Source: Bacillus marasmi
GTDB taxonomy: Bacteria; Bacillota; Bacilli; Bacillales; Cytobacillaceae
Direction: 5' to 3'
Length of the DNA: 64,000 bases
Assembly: GCF_902168435.1 (NCBI RefSeq)
Contig: NZ_LR656168.1
Coordinates: 214,070 to 278,069, forward strand
Shown piece by piece: positions 8,880-17,354 of the stretch. The translations under genes and the position numbers were made by a program. The notes beneath the pieces are model-generated. The model had not been told where the DNA came from and searched no databases. It was given only the letters and a program-made list of their open reading frames with translations. The stretch's first letter is position 1, and the number at the start of each line of letters is the position of its first letter.

Positions 8880-9433
8880 AACACGTATTCTCAAATACCT
8901 CTGAAGGGATATCTGAAAAGCTAGAATTGGATATTGAGGAAAAGTGGATATACGTATATTACACAAACGGAAGCATCAAAAAGACTGCCTATATTTTAAA
9001 AAATGCTCAAAAATCAAATGCTCAATATATTAGTCATTTCCTTGAGGAAAATCATGTTTCAGATCTTCTAATTACTGATATCGAAAACTTTATTGCTAAT
9101 GATAACTCAAAAAAGGAAACCGACTGGCAAAGATTCACCATTTTTCTTATTAAAATGTTATCCTTTAATGTGGTTATTTGTATTATGCTTGGCCTTACGA
9201 TTTTTGGTGGCTACAAACTCGGAACCTTCGCCGATGACAAGTGGGGGTTTGAGACACTCTTTACTATTATTGGAGTACTTTCTGGACTTATTCTTGGTGG
9301 GACAATTGCTTATGTGATGATAATGAATTACTTAAAAGCACATAACACGATTGAAAAAAAAATTTCCAGCCAAAAAATAATTGATTTAAAGACCATTAAA
9401 AATGATAAAAACAAAAATAAACATATAAATTAG
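8876..9433 (+). CDS. AtpI/AtpZ-like two-helix membrane protein with extra N-terminal domain
   Basis: A protein of 185 residues coupled by ATGA overlap to the b-like gene. Residues 1-90 are soluble and charged and match nothing I recognise. Two membrane helices follow at about 97-117 and 126-150 with the spacing and glycine pattern of AtpI/AtpZ (GGYKLGTFADDKWGFETLF, then GLILGGTIAYVMI), and a Lys-rich tail closes it. AtpI/AtpZ proteins assist c-ring assembly or magnesium supply in Bacillus ATP synthases and are normally about 75-130 residues, so the front half is an addition. The family match is by pattern only. A terminator follows, ending the three-gene unit. Confidence 0.55.
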   Translation: MKHVFSNTSEGISEKLELDIEEKWIYVYYTNGSIKKTAYILKNAQKSNAQYISHFLEENHVSDLLITDIENFIANDNSKKETDWQRFTIFLIKMLSFNVVICIMLGLTIFGGYKLGTFADDKWGFETLFTIIGVLSGLILGGTIAYVMIMNYLKAHNTIEKKISSQKIIDLKTIKNDKNKNKHIN

Positions 9434-9457
9434 TTTTTTCTATTGCACATATACTTA

Positions 9458-9487
9458 CATTACCCAGTTTTGGGTAATGTTTTTTTA
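9458..9487 (+). terminator. Terminator of the F0-like operon
   Basis: CATTACCC / GGGTAATG with a six-base loop and a run of eight T. Confidence 0.9.
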
Positions 9488-9502
9488 TTTCAAACAATTT
9501 GA

Positions 9503-9519
9503 TGTTAGATTTTCTGACA
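9503..9519 (+). promoter_or_regulatory. TnrA/GlnR box 1 upstream of amtB
   Basis: TGTTAGATTTTCTGACA fits the consensus TGTNA-N7-TNACA exactly. It lies 91 bp upstream of a second exact box. Confidence 0.75.
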
Positions 9520-9593
9520 TTAAATTTCAGAAATTTCAAAAATCCCATTGACTTTCATTCTTTATCCGTTAAAATAATAAACAAAGATACTCA

Positions 9594-9610
9594 TGTTATA
9601 TTTTCTGACA
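9594..9610 (+). promoter_or_regulatory. TnrA/GlnR box 2 upstream of amtB
   Basis: TGTTATATTTTCTGACA, an exact TGTNA-N7-TNACA site, 44 bases before the amtB start. Together with box 1 it predicts induction of amtB and the genes behind it when nitrogen is limiting. Confidence 0.8.
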
Positions 9611-9653
9611 TATTACAGTAAAGAAATATAACAATTGATAAGGAGGAAGAAAA

Positions 9654-10925
9654 ATGGATGTGACATTTTTAATGAACAGCTTATGGGTTATGTTGTCTGC
9701 AGTCTTAGTGATCTTCATGTTGGGTGGTTTTATCCTGTTAGAGGCTGGTTCTACTCGAATGAAAAATGCCGGCCATATAGCTGGTAAAACAATTTTCACA
9801 TTCGGTATCTCGTCATTAGTATTTTGGGCTGTTGGTTACGGATTTATCTTTGGCGATAACGCAAACTTCCTGGTCGGATTATCAGAATTCTTTTATTCAG
9901 GTACTCAGATTGAAGACGCCAGTCTCTCAACTCCAGTTTTCTTTCTTTTCCAATTAGCATTCGCTGGAATCTCATTAACAATAGCTTTTGGTGGCTTTGC
10001 AGAAAGAGCGAAATTATCTGTCTACTTATTCTTCGCACTATTATTCTCAGCACTAGTATACCCCGTCATCGCTCACTGGATCTGGGGCGGAGGTTGGTTA
10101 GCAGAACACGGCAAGCAAGACTTCGCCGGTTCAACAGTTGTTCACTTAACTGGCGCAATGGCTGCACTTGCTGCAACCATCTTGTTAAAACCACGTATTG
10201 GCAAGTACAATAAAGATGGCTCTGCCAATAACATTTACGGTCACAACCAAGTTTTCACAGCATTATCAGTGTTAATTTTATGGGTAGGCTGGTTTGGCTT
10301 CAATGCAGGTAGCACCGTTTCAGTTGATGGCGCATTCTTCGGATTTGTTGCCTTAAACACAAACCTCGCTGCCGGTTCTGGCGCAGTAGCTGCATTACTT
10401 ATCTCTTGGATTGTTCTAGGAAAATCTGATGTTCCAACCATATTAAACGGTGCGTTAGCTGGGCTCGTTGCTATTACCGCATCGTGTGCATTTGTCGATA
10501 CTTGGGCAGCAGTTGTAATTGGTTTCATCGCAGGAATCCTCGTATTCTATAGCGCTCGTTTCTTTGAAAAAATGAAAATCGATGATCCTATCTTCGCATT
10601 ATCAGTACACGGTACAGCTGGCGTTTGGGGTACATTATCAACCGGATTCTTCGCAACAAAAGAATTGGCAACTGTTGGTAAGCCCGGTTTATTTTACGGA
10701 GGTGGCTTCGAACAATTAGGCGTTCAAGCATTAGGCATTGTAACTTCCGCAGCCTACGCCTTTATCGTATCTTTCATCATCTTAGCGATTGCCAAAAAAG
10801 TGCTTAACGGACTTCGCGTCACTGAAGAAGAAGAAATTATGGGTCTAGACATTAGCGAACACGGAAGCTATGGTTATCCCGAAGTATTTATGTCAGAAGA
10901 AAATAATAAAAACGTTAGCTCATAA
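9654..10925 (+). CDS. amtB: Ammonium transporter AmtB (NrgA)
   Basis: A protein of 423 residues with about eleven membrane helices, full length for the Amt family. The twin pore histidines are present (His164 in VVHLTGAM and His319 in SVHGTAGVWG), as are the EAGSTR and FGGFAERAK family motifs. A strong ribosome site (AAGGAGGA) precedes the ATG. In Bacillus subtilis nrgA is followed by the PII gene nrgB; here a nucleotidyltransferase gene takes that place after a hairpin. Two TnrA/GlnR boxes upstream predict nitrogen control. Confidence 0.92.
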   Translation: MDVTFLMNSLWVMLSAVLVIFMLGGFILLEAGSTRMKNAGHIAGKTIFTFGISSLVFWAVGYGFIFGDNANFLVGLSEFFYSGTQIEDASLSTPVFFLFQLAFAGISLTIAFGGFAERAKLSVYLFFALLFSALVYPVIAHWIWGGGWLAEHGKQDFAGSTVVHLTGAMAALAATILLKPRIGKYNKDGSANNIYGHNQVFTALSVLILWVGWFGFNAGSTVSVDGAFFGFVALNTNLAAGSGAVAALLISWIVLGKSDVPTILNGALAGLVAITASCAFVDTWAAVVIGFIAGILVFYSARFFEKMKIDDPIFALSVHGTAGVWGTLSTGFFATKELATVGKPGLFYGGGFEQLGVQALGIVTSAAYAFIVSFIILAIAKKVLNGLRVTEEEEIMGLDISEHGSYGYPEVFMSEENNKNVSS

Positions 10926-10931
10926 GTTTAA

Positions 10932-10963
10932 GAAAGCCTCTTATACAGAGGCTTTCACTTTTT
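10932..10963 (+). terminator. Hairpin between amtB and the DUF294 gene
   Basis: GAAAGCCTC / GAGGCTTTC with a seven-base loop, then ACTTTTTC. The T-run is imperfect, so partial read-through into the next gene is likely. Confidence 0.65.
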
Positions 10964-10985
10964 CAATATTAAAGGATGTGTCGTC

Positions 10986-11966
10986 ATGACAATGGAATTT
11001 CAATCTTATCAGGCAATTAAAGATTGGAAGGATCAACATATCTCCAAAAAACAAACCGATACTTATTCGCTAAACACCTTCCACGATGTGATTATGAAAA
11101 ATGTATTTAAACTAGCATTAAAACTCTTGGATATGGGTGCCCCTCCATGTCCATTTTCCTGGTTTATTACCGGCAGTGGCGGTAGATTCGAACAAGGCCT
11201 CATTAGCGACCAAGATCACGGAATCGTTTATGAAAGAAATGACGATATCGCTAATGAATTCTTTAAGGCACTGGGCGAAGAGATTTCCTTCGGTTTAAAT
11301 ATAGTAGGCTACCCTTACTGTGAAGGAAACGTGATGAGCTCAAATTCCAAATGGCGCAAGCCTCTCGAGCTTTGGAAGATTCAATTGTTCGATTGGATGG
11401 ACGAAGGCAGCTTCAAGAACATTCGCAATCTGCAAATATTCTTTGACGCGCGATTATTAATCGGTGATGAAATCTTGCTTAACTCATTAAAAAATGTGAT
11501 TTTCAAATATCGTACCGAGCACCCAGCTTTAATCCGTAGACTCATGGAGAATGTAAGTCATGTTAAAAACGCCATCGGTCCACTCGGACAAATAATTGTC
11601 GAAGAGAAAGGCATTCATGCAGGTGCAGTCGATTTAAAATATGCGGCTTTCCTTCCCTATGTAAACGCAATTCGGTTGCTTGCAATTAAAGATGGAATTT
11701 CCCATACCTCAACACTTGATCGTCTAAATCAATTAATGAATCTTAACGGTAATTACTACGAAGTGCTTTCGGGTTGTAAAAACAACTTCCTTCGGTTACT
11801 GGAACTAAGATTAACCCTTTTTAATCAAAGTGACTCTTACGATGACATTCATTATTTAAAAATCAACAAACTAACGCGTGAAGAAAAAAAAGAACTTAAG
11901 CAAATTTTGAAAGAGGGAAAGAAGCTACATCAATACGTCAACGCAATCATTGAAAAAGGGTGTTAG
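10986..11966 (+). CDS. DUF294 GlnD-like nucleotidyltransferase
   Basis: A protein of 326 residues starting at an ATG with AAAGGATG upstream. The nucleotidyltransferase motif is complete at residues 63-77: GSGGRFEQGLISDQDHG, with the two catalytic aspartates 75 and 77. The C-terminal half is the helical DUF294_C-type region. The fold and motif resemble the uridylyltransferase part of GlnD, which modifies PII proteins. There are no CBS or cyclic-nucleotide domains, which many relatives carry at the N-terminus. Behind amtB and just before an exonuclease gene, it may modify a nitrogen-related protein or transporter; the target is unknown. Confidence 0.8.
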   Translation: MTMEFQSYQAIKDWKDQHISKKQTDTYSLNTFHDVIMKNVFKLALKLLDMGAPPCPFSWFITGSGGRFEQGLISDQDHGIVYERNDDIANEFFKALGEEISFGLNIVGYPYCEGNVMSSNSKWRKPLELWKIQLFDWMDEGSFKNIRNLQIFFDARLLIGDEILLNSLKNVIFKYRTEHPALIRRLMENVSHVKNAIGPLGQIIVEEKGIHAGAVDLKYAAFLPYVNAIRLLAIKDGISHTSTLDRLNQLMNLNGNYYEVLSGCKNNFLRLLELRLTLFNQSDSYDDIHYLKINKLTREEKKELKQILKEGKKLHQYVNAIIEKGC

Positions 11967-11968
11967 CC

Positions 11969-12682
11969 ATGGCATTTGAACCAATAAATCAATTTATGCG
12001 CGGATTACAAGGAATCTTCGGGGGTGCCCAAACTCAAAACGCCCAACACATTGCCTACATGCGTCAATTACAAAGAGAGCTCAATTCTGAAAACAAACTA
12101 AAAATTCCATTAGAGCAATTAAATGTAGTTGTATTTGATATTGAAACAACCGGCTTCAACCCGGAACACGGCGATGCTATCATCTCAATCGGGGCCATTC
12201 GAGTTTGCGGAAATAAAATTCAAGAGGAAGATGTATTTTATTCTCTTGTTCAGTATGAAAAAACCTTGCCACCTAAAATCGTTGAGTTGACCGGAATAAG
12301 CGACGAAGACTTGCAGTTTGCTCCTCCCCTCTCCGAAACATTAATCAAATTTTTCAAATACGTAAAGGACGATACACTCGTCGCCCATCATGCAAGCCAC
12401 GAAAAAAGCTTCATTCAGGATGCAAGCTGGAAATTGTTCCGCACAAACTTTAAACATCGCGTTGTCGACACCTCCTTCTTATATCGCGTTGCGGAACCAA
12501 ACGCAAAGCTCGTCCGCTTAGAGGATTTTTGCGAATACAACAACATACCTGTTTTGGACCGACACCACGCACTCGGCGATGCCAAATTGACCGCTCAGCT
12601 TTGGTGCCATTACATCGAAAAACTCCAAAAGTCCGGCTACAAAAATTTAAAGGATGTTTACGAGCATGTGGCACGACTGTAA
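11969..12682 (+). CDS. DnaQ-like 3'-5' exonuclease (DEDDh)
   Basis: A protein of 237 residues from the ATG at 11969, two bases after the previous stop, with AAAAAGGG eight bases upstream; the in-frame GTG at 11960 overlaps that site. All three exonuclease motifs are visible: Exo I VVFDIETTGF, Exo II around HHASHEKSFI, and Exo III HHALGDAKLTAQL with the DEDDh-type histidine. About 45 residues precede the domain. Such proteins trim 3' ends of DNA or RNA. Pairing with DUF294 nucleotidyltransferases is a recurring bacterial arrangement; the joint function is not known to me. Confidence 0.82.
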   Translation: MAFEPINQFMRGLQGIFGGAQTQNAQHIAYMRQLQRELNSENKLKIPLEQLNVVVFDIETTGFNPEHGDAIISIGAIRVCGNKIQEEDVFYSLVQYEKTLPPKIVELTGISDEDLQFAPPLSETLIKFFKYVKDDTLVAHHASHEKSFIQDASWKLFRTNFKHRVVDTSFLYRVAEPNAKLVRLEDFCEYNNIPVLDRHHALGDAKLTAQLWCHYIEKLQKSGYKNLKDVYEHVARL

Positions 12683-12726
12683 ATTTTTTGCCCAACATTT
12701 TTACCTCCCCTCTATACCCTTCACCC

Positions 12727-12760
12727 AATCCGGATCGAGTATATCGCTTCGGATTTTTTT
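12727..12760 (+). terminator. Terminator of the amtB cluster
   Basis: AATCCG pairs with CGGATT, with inner CGA/TCG pairing, followed by seven T. Confidence 0.8.
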
Positions 12761-12822
12761 GAAATAGTTCTTCATCCTTCCGGGAAATCTAATTGTAAAA
12801 TCTTATCCAGGGAGGTATGAGT

Positions 12823-13080
12823 ATGGCGCGGCGACGAAATAAAATATTAGTTCCAGAAGCGAGAGCTAGCTTAGACCAACTAAAAGCTCGATTACACAAT
12901 CAAACTAATCCCGAAAATGTGAAATATGAAGTAGCCAAAGAGGTTGGTGTTCCACTCAAACACGGCTATAACGGTAATTTATCAACACAGGATGCAGGAA
13001 AAATCGGCGGAAAAATCGGTGGCAGCATGGTTCGAGAAATGGTCAAAATGGCTCAGCAAGCGATGACGAAAAAAGATTAA
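12823..13080 (+). CDS. Alpha/beta-type small acid-soluble spore protein
   Basis: A protein of 85 residues. I chose the ATG at 12823 because GGGAGG is seven bases upstream; the ATG at 12817 abuts it. Family marks are the GPR protease site KYEVAKEVGV and the C-terminal DNA-binding block with GYNGNLSTQDAGKIGGKIGG. These proteins coat spore DNA and protect it from UV and heat, then are degraded at germination. A single-gene unit with its own terminator. It shows that the organism makes endospores; expression under sigma G is expected from the family, but I could not define a clear promoter. Confidence 0.92.
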   Translation: MARRRNKILVPEARASLDQLKARLHNQTNPENVKYEVAKEVGVPLKHGYNGNLSTQDAGKIGGKIGGSMVREMVKMAQQAMTKKD

Positions 13081-13097
13081 ATGATTTTACTGAGCAT

Positions 13098-13123
13098 AAA
13101 CAGGGGGAATCCCTGTTTTTTTT
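13098..13123 (+). terminator. Terminator of the spore protein gene
   Basis: AACAGGG / CCCTGTT around a short loop, then a run of T. Confidence 0.9.
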
Positions 13124-13207
13124 GTGAAAATCGCAATGATATTCCTTGTAAAAAAATCTTACTTTTTTGTAAAATTAATATATCAACAAAAAGATTGGAG
13201 ATGACTT

Positions 13208-14116
13208 ATGGAACTAAAAACCCGCTGTGAATCTGAAGAATTATTGAAGCTCCGGTATTTAAACAGGCGTATGACATTATCCGAAAATGACAAAACATAC
13301 TACCTTGCAAAAGAAAAAGGATATGAGGGTGAGCTAATTTTCGACTCCCATATCAGCGGCTTAACTGACAATTTTATTACGCTGAATGATTTGCTTTTTG
13401 AAGTTAACAATCAACATATTCAAATCGACTCATTAATGATTAAACAAAATACCATTTACCCTTTTGAAGTAAAAAACTTTGAGGGAGATTATTATATTGA
13501 TAACGATAATTGGTATTCAATTTCAAGGACGCCAATAACAAACCCAATTCTACAAATGGAACGCAGCGAAACACTTCTCCGGCGTCTGCTTTACCAACTC
13601 GGCTATACTTCAGTTAATTCAAACTTAGTGTTCGTCAACTCAAAATTTCACCTGTATCACGCCCCCATGAACAAACAGATTATTTTCCCAACCCAGATCA
13701 ATCGTTTTTTATGCTCCTTAGATAGGCAACCATCCACATTAGATGATAGCCACTTTATCCTTGCAAATCGCTTACTCTCCCACCATATCAGCAAATCACC
13801 GTATACTAAAGTTCCTGAATATGAGTATGAGAAGGTTAGGAAGGGGAATTTATGTTCGAAATGTTTATCATTTAACTTAATCGTTGATAATTACATAGTG
13901 GTTTGTCTGGACTGCGGCTGTAAAGAAAGTGTATCTTCATCAATAATGCGGCATGTAAGGGAGTACATGTTGCTGTTTCCAGATAAGAAGATAACAACGT
14001 CGGGAATTTGGGAGTGGTGTGGAATTATTAAAAGTAAAAAAACTATCCAAGTTACTTTATCTAATAATTATAAACTCATACAAAAGGGACGTTCTTCCTT
14101 TTACATTCCTGAATAA
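13208..14116 (+). CDS. NERD-domain protein with zinc ribbon
   Basis: A protein of 302 residues with TTGGAG ahead of its ATG. The NERD (nuclease-related) domain spans about residues 35-150: KGYEGELIFD, then QIDSLMI and the ExK-type motif IYPFEVKNFEGDYY, which is the catalytic core of restriction-endonuclease-like folds. At about 215-245 there is a four-cysteine zinc ribbon (CSKC ... CLDCGC), and the tail looks like a small winged helix. Such proteins are common in Bacillus, with no fixed role. It stands alone; a large tandem array starts right after the stop. Confidence 0.75.
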   Translation: MELKTRCESEELLKLRYLNRRMTLSENDKTYYLAKEKGYEGELIFDSHISGLTDNFITLNDLLFEVNNQHIQIDSLMIKQNTIYPFEVKNFEGDYYIDNDNWYSISRTPITNPILQMERSETLLRRLLYQLGYTSVNSNLVFVNSKFHLYHAPMNKQIIFPTQINRFLCSLDRQPSTLDDSHFILANRLLSHHISKSPYTKVPEYEYEKVRKGNLCSKCLSFNLIVDNYIVVCLDCGCKESVSSSIMRHVREYMLLFPDKKITTSGIWEWCGIIKSKKTIQVTLSNNYKLIQKGRSSFYIPE

Positions 14117-14149
14117 TTCTAGATGCATTGATTACCTTTTTTCACTTTT

Positions 14150-15335
14150 CCGATGTTTCACGGTCTAGATGGGGCGATTAGGTTCTATTCATTACTCTAT
14201 TCTCTGATTTCTCCTTCTAGATGGTGCAATTAGGTTCTATTCATTACTCTATTCTCTGGTTTCTCCTTCTAGATGGTGCAATTAGGTTCTATTCATTACT
14301 CTATTCTCGGTTTTCTCCTTCTAGATGGGGCGATTAGGTTCTATTCATTACTCTATTCTCTGAATCCGCCATCTTGATGGGGCGATTAGACACTATTCAT
14401 TACTCTATTCTCGGTTTTCGTCCTCTAGATGGGGCGATTAGGTTCTATTCATTACTCTATTCTCTGATTTCTCCTTCTAGATGGGGCGATTAGGTTCTAT
14501 TCATTACTCTATTCTCGGTTTTCGTCCTCTAGATGGGGCGATTAGGTTCTATTCATTACTCTATTCTCTGAATCCGCCATCTAGATGGGGCGATTAGGTT
14601 CTATTCATTACTCTATTCTCGGTTTTCGTCCTCTAGATGGGGCGATTAGACACTATTCATTACTCTATTCTCTGAATCCACCATCTAGATGGGGCGATTA
14701 GTTTCTATTCATTACTCTATTCTCGGTTTTCGTCCTCTAGATGGGGCGATTAGACACTATTCATTACTCTATTCTCGGATTTCTCCTTCTAGATGGTGCA
14801 ATTAGGTTCTATTCATTACTCTATTCTCGGTTTTCTCCTTCTAGATGGGGCGATTAGGTTCTATTCATTACTCTATTCTCGGTTTTCTCCTTCTAGATGG
14901 GGCGATTAGACTCTATTCATTACTCTATTCTCGATTTTCGTCCTCTAGATGGGGCGATTAGACTCTATTCATTACTCTATTCTCTGGTTTTCTCCTTCTA
15001 GATGGGGCGATTAGGTTCTACTCATTACTCTATTCTCTGAATCCGCCATCTTGATGGGGCGATTAGACACTATTCATTACTCTATTCTCTGAATCCGCCA
15101 TCTTGATGGGGCGATTAGACACTATTCATTACTCTATTCTCGGTTTTCGTCCTCTAGATGGGGCGATTAGACACTATTCATTACTCTATTCTCGATTTTC
15201 GTCCTCTAGATGGGGCGATTAGACACTATTCATTACTCTATTCTCGATTTTCGTCCTCTAGATGGGGCGATTAGACACTATTCATTACTCTATTCTCGGT
15301 TTTCGCCGTCTTGATGGGGCGATTATGACAAGAAA
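14150..15335. repeat. 52-bp tandem array (about 23 units)
   Basis: Units begin TCTAGATGGGGCGATTAG and repeat every 52 bp from 14164 to 15309, about 23 times, with small sequence variants (GGTTCTATTC versus GACACTATTC; several versions of the last 15 bases). No spacers, no start signals and no conserved open frame. It fills the gap between two convergent genes. The remaining bases to 15395 show nothing. Confidence 0.95.
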
Positions 15336-15395
15336 CCACAAACCAAAAAGCACCACAACACACAAGCTAAACAGCCAGCAGTTACAGTGCTTCCC

Positions 15396-17354
15396 CTAGT
15401 TCACAACTTCACTCTTCAACTGACTCCCATACAATCCATAATAAAACCCACGCGCAGCAAGCAGTTCATCGTGATTTCCGCGTTCAATCAAACGCCCTTG
15501 ATCGAGCACCAAAATTTGATTTGCTCTTAACACCGTATTCAAACGGTGAGCAATCACAAAGCTCGTTCGGCCTGCCATTAGCCGCTGTAACGCCTCTTGA
15601 ATCTTAACCTCGGTAATTGTATCAATATTACTCGTTGCTTCATCCAAAATTAATATTACCGGGTCAATCAAAATTGCCCGCGCAATCGCCAATAGTTGCT
15701 TTTGCCCTTGGCTTATCCCGCTACCATCTTGCTTCAAAACCGTATCATAACCTTCTGGAAGTCTAGCAATAAAATCATGAGCATTAGCGAGGCGAGCAGC
15801 CTGCTCCACCTCTTCATTAGTAGCATCCAAGCGTCCATAACGAATGTTCTCCCGAATCGACGTCTCAAATAACACCGAATCCTGAAGCACAAACCCTAGT
15901 TTGCTGCGGAGCCAATCCCGCTTATAACTCTTAATACTACGATCATCAATCAAAATGCTGCCACCATCAATCTCATAAAACCTAGCGAGCAAATTTATAA
16001 TTGTTGACTTACCTGCTCCAGTTGGCCCGACCAAAGCAATCATCTCACCAACAGAAGCATGAAAACTTATATCAGAAACAGTATCGCCTTCTTTTTCATA
16101 GGAAAAAGAAACATTACGAAATTTTACATCACCAGCAATCTGCCCTGCAAGCCCACTCGCCTTAGCCTTAGCATTTGCATTTGCATTAGCACTAGAACCA
16201 TCAAAATCCAACTCTTCATCCGCAGCTTCGACGCGTTCATCTAAAATTTCAAACACTCGCTCCGCACCTGCCACCGCCGATAACAGTGTGTTAAATTGAT
16301 TTGCTAAATCATTCAAAGGTCGAGTAAACTGGCGAGAATACTCCACGAATACAACAATTACACCGATTGTAATCATTCCTTTTAACGCGAGAACCCCGCC
16401 GACTCCAGCGATAATCGCAAAGCTTAGATTATTTAGTACATGCATTAACTTTGGAATAAAGCCTGAAATTGTCTGAGCCCAAAAGCCTGACTGCTTCAGC
16501 ATCTCATTTCGCTCCATGAACTCACTGATCACTTTTTTCTCTTGCGAAAAAGTCTTTACAATGCGTTGTCCAGAAATGGTTTCTTCAATAAATCCGTTCA
16601 GAGCACCTAAATTACGTTGCTGCTCTTTAAATGCGCGCCCGGTACGATTGGTAATCCACTTCATCCCTGCAAACATTAACGGAACAATCACTAATGTAAT
16701 AGCTGTTAATATCGGGCTTAACCAAAGCATGACCGACACAGAGCCTATTAACATCAGAATACTGGTCGAAATTTGAATTACAGAGCTATTTAAGGTTGAA
16801 CTAACATTTTCAATATCGTTGGTCACCCTACTCATAATTTCCCCGTGCTGGCGCTTATCAAAATATCCAATCGGTAAGCGATGTAGCTGTTTGAATAAAT
16901 CGACCCGCATGGAATAGACCGTCTTTTGAGCGATTCCGATCATCCAATAGTTCTGCAGAAAGCTGGTTGCTGCATATAAAACATAGACTACAACCAAGCT
17001 TAACAATAACGTCACGAACCCATCGGTTTCCCGAGTCACGATAAAATGGTCAATCGCTCGACCGACTAGTACCGGACCTAACAAACCGAGACCAGTCGAG
17101 ACTACTACCATTAATAAAACTAAAACAAATAGCGCTTTTTTTCTAGATAAATAGGCCCATATCCGTTTAACGGTTGAAAACCAGTTTGCCGGTTTTGCAC
17201 CTTTTGTCATTCCATGGTGCATACCGCCGCCATGTGGATGCATTTTCGGTCCTTGGTTCGCCGCCCCCTGGTAACTCTGCGACACAACACGTTCATTCTT
17301 TTCTTCATTACTCCCCTTCGAATATTGAAAGGGCTTTTTCAGTTCATCGAACAT
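15396..17354 (-). CDS. Heterodimeric ABC exporter, larger half
   Basis: A protein of 652 residues: an N-terminal cytoplasmic extension with a His/Gly-rich patch (MHPHGGGMHHGM, about residues 38-50), six membrane helices (about 65-370), an unusual Asn-Ala/Lys-Ala linker (ANANANAKAKA) and a nucleotide-binding domain with Walker A GPTGAGKST, signature ISQGQ (degenerate against LSGGQ), Walker B VILILDEATS with the catalytic Glu, and H-loop IAHRL. Its start overlaps the end of its partner by 11 bases. This is the pattern of BmrD/LmrD-type subunits: normal catalytic residues here pair with a degenerate partner. Multidrug or peptide export is likely; the substrate cannot be told. Confidence 0.85.
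   Translation of the reverse strand: MFDELKKPFQYSKGSNEEKNERVVSQSYQGAANQGPKMHPHGGGMHHGMTKGAKPANWFSTVKRIWAYLSRKKALFVLVLLMVVVSTGLGLLGPVLVGRAIDHFIVTRETDGFVTLLLSLVVVYVLYAATSFLQNYWMIGIAQKTVYSMRVDLFKQLHRLPIGYFDKRQHGEIMSRVTNDIENVSSTLNSSVIQISTSILMLIGSVSVMLWLSPILTAITLVIVPLMFAGMKWITNRTGRAFKEQQRNLGALNGFIEETISGQRIVKTFSQEKKVISEFMERNEMLKQSGFWAQTISGFIPKLMHVLNNLSFAIIAGVGGVLALKGMITIGVIVVFVEYSRQFTRPLNDLANQFNTLLSAVAGAERVFEILDERVEAADEELDFDGSSANANANAKAKASGLAGQIAGDVKFRNVSFSYEKEGDTVSDISFHASVGEMIALVGPTGAGKSTIINLLARFYEIDGGSILIDDRSIKSYKRDWLRSKLGFVLQDSVLFETSIRENIRYGRLDATNEEVEQAARLANAHDFIARLPEGYDTVLKQDGSGISQGQKQLLAIARAILIDPVILILDEATSNIDTITEVKIQEALQRLMAGRTSFVIAHRLNTVLRANQILVLDQGRLIERGNHDELLAARGFYYGLYGSQLKSEVVN

Noticed and set aside
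12450-12762. Arg-rich frames on both strands over the exonuclease end
   Set aside because: They lie antisense or out of frame to a gene with complete catalytic motifs and cross its terminator.
14150-15335. Possible CRISPR array
   Set aside because: Units are contiguous and nearly identical over all 52 bp; there are no unique spacers and no cas genes in the window. The same holds for the other arrays.
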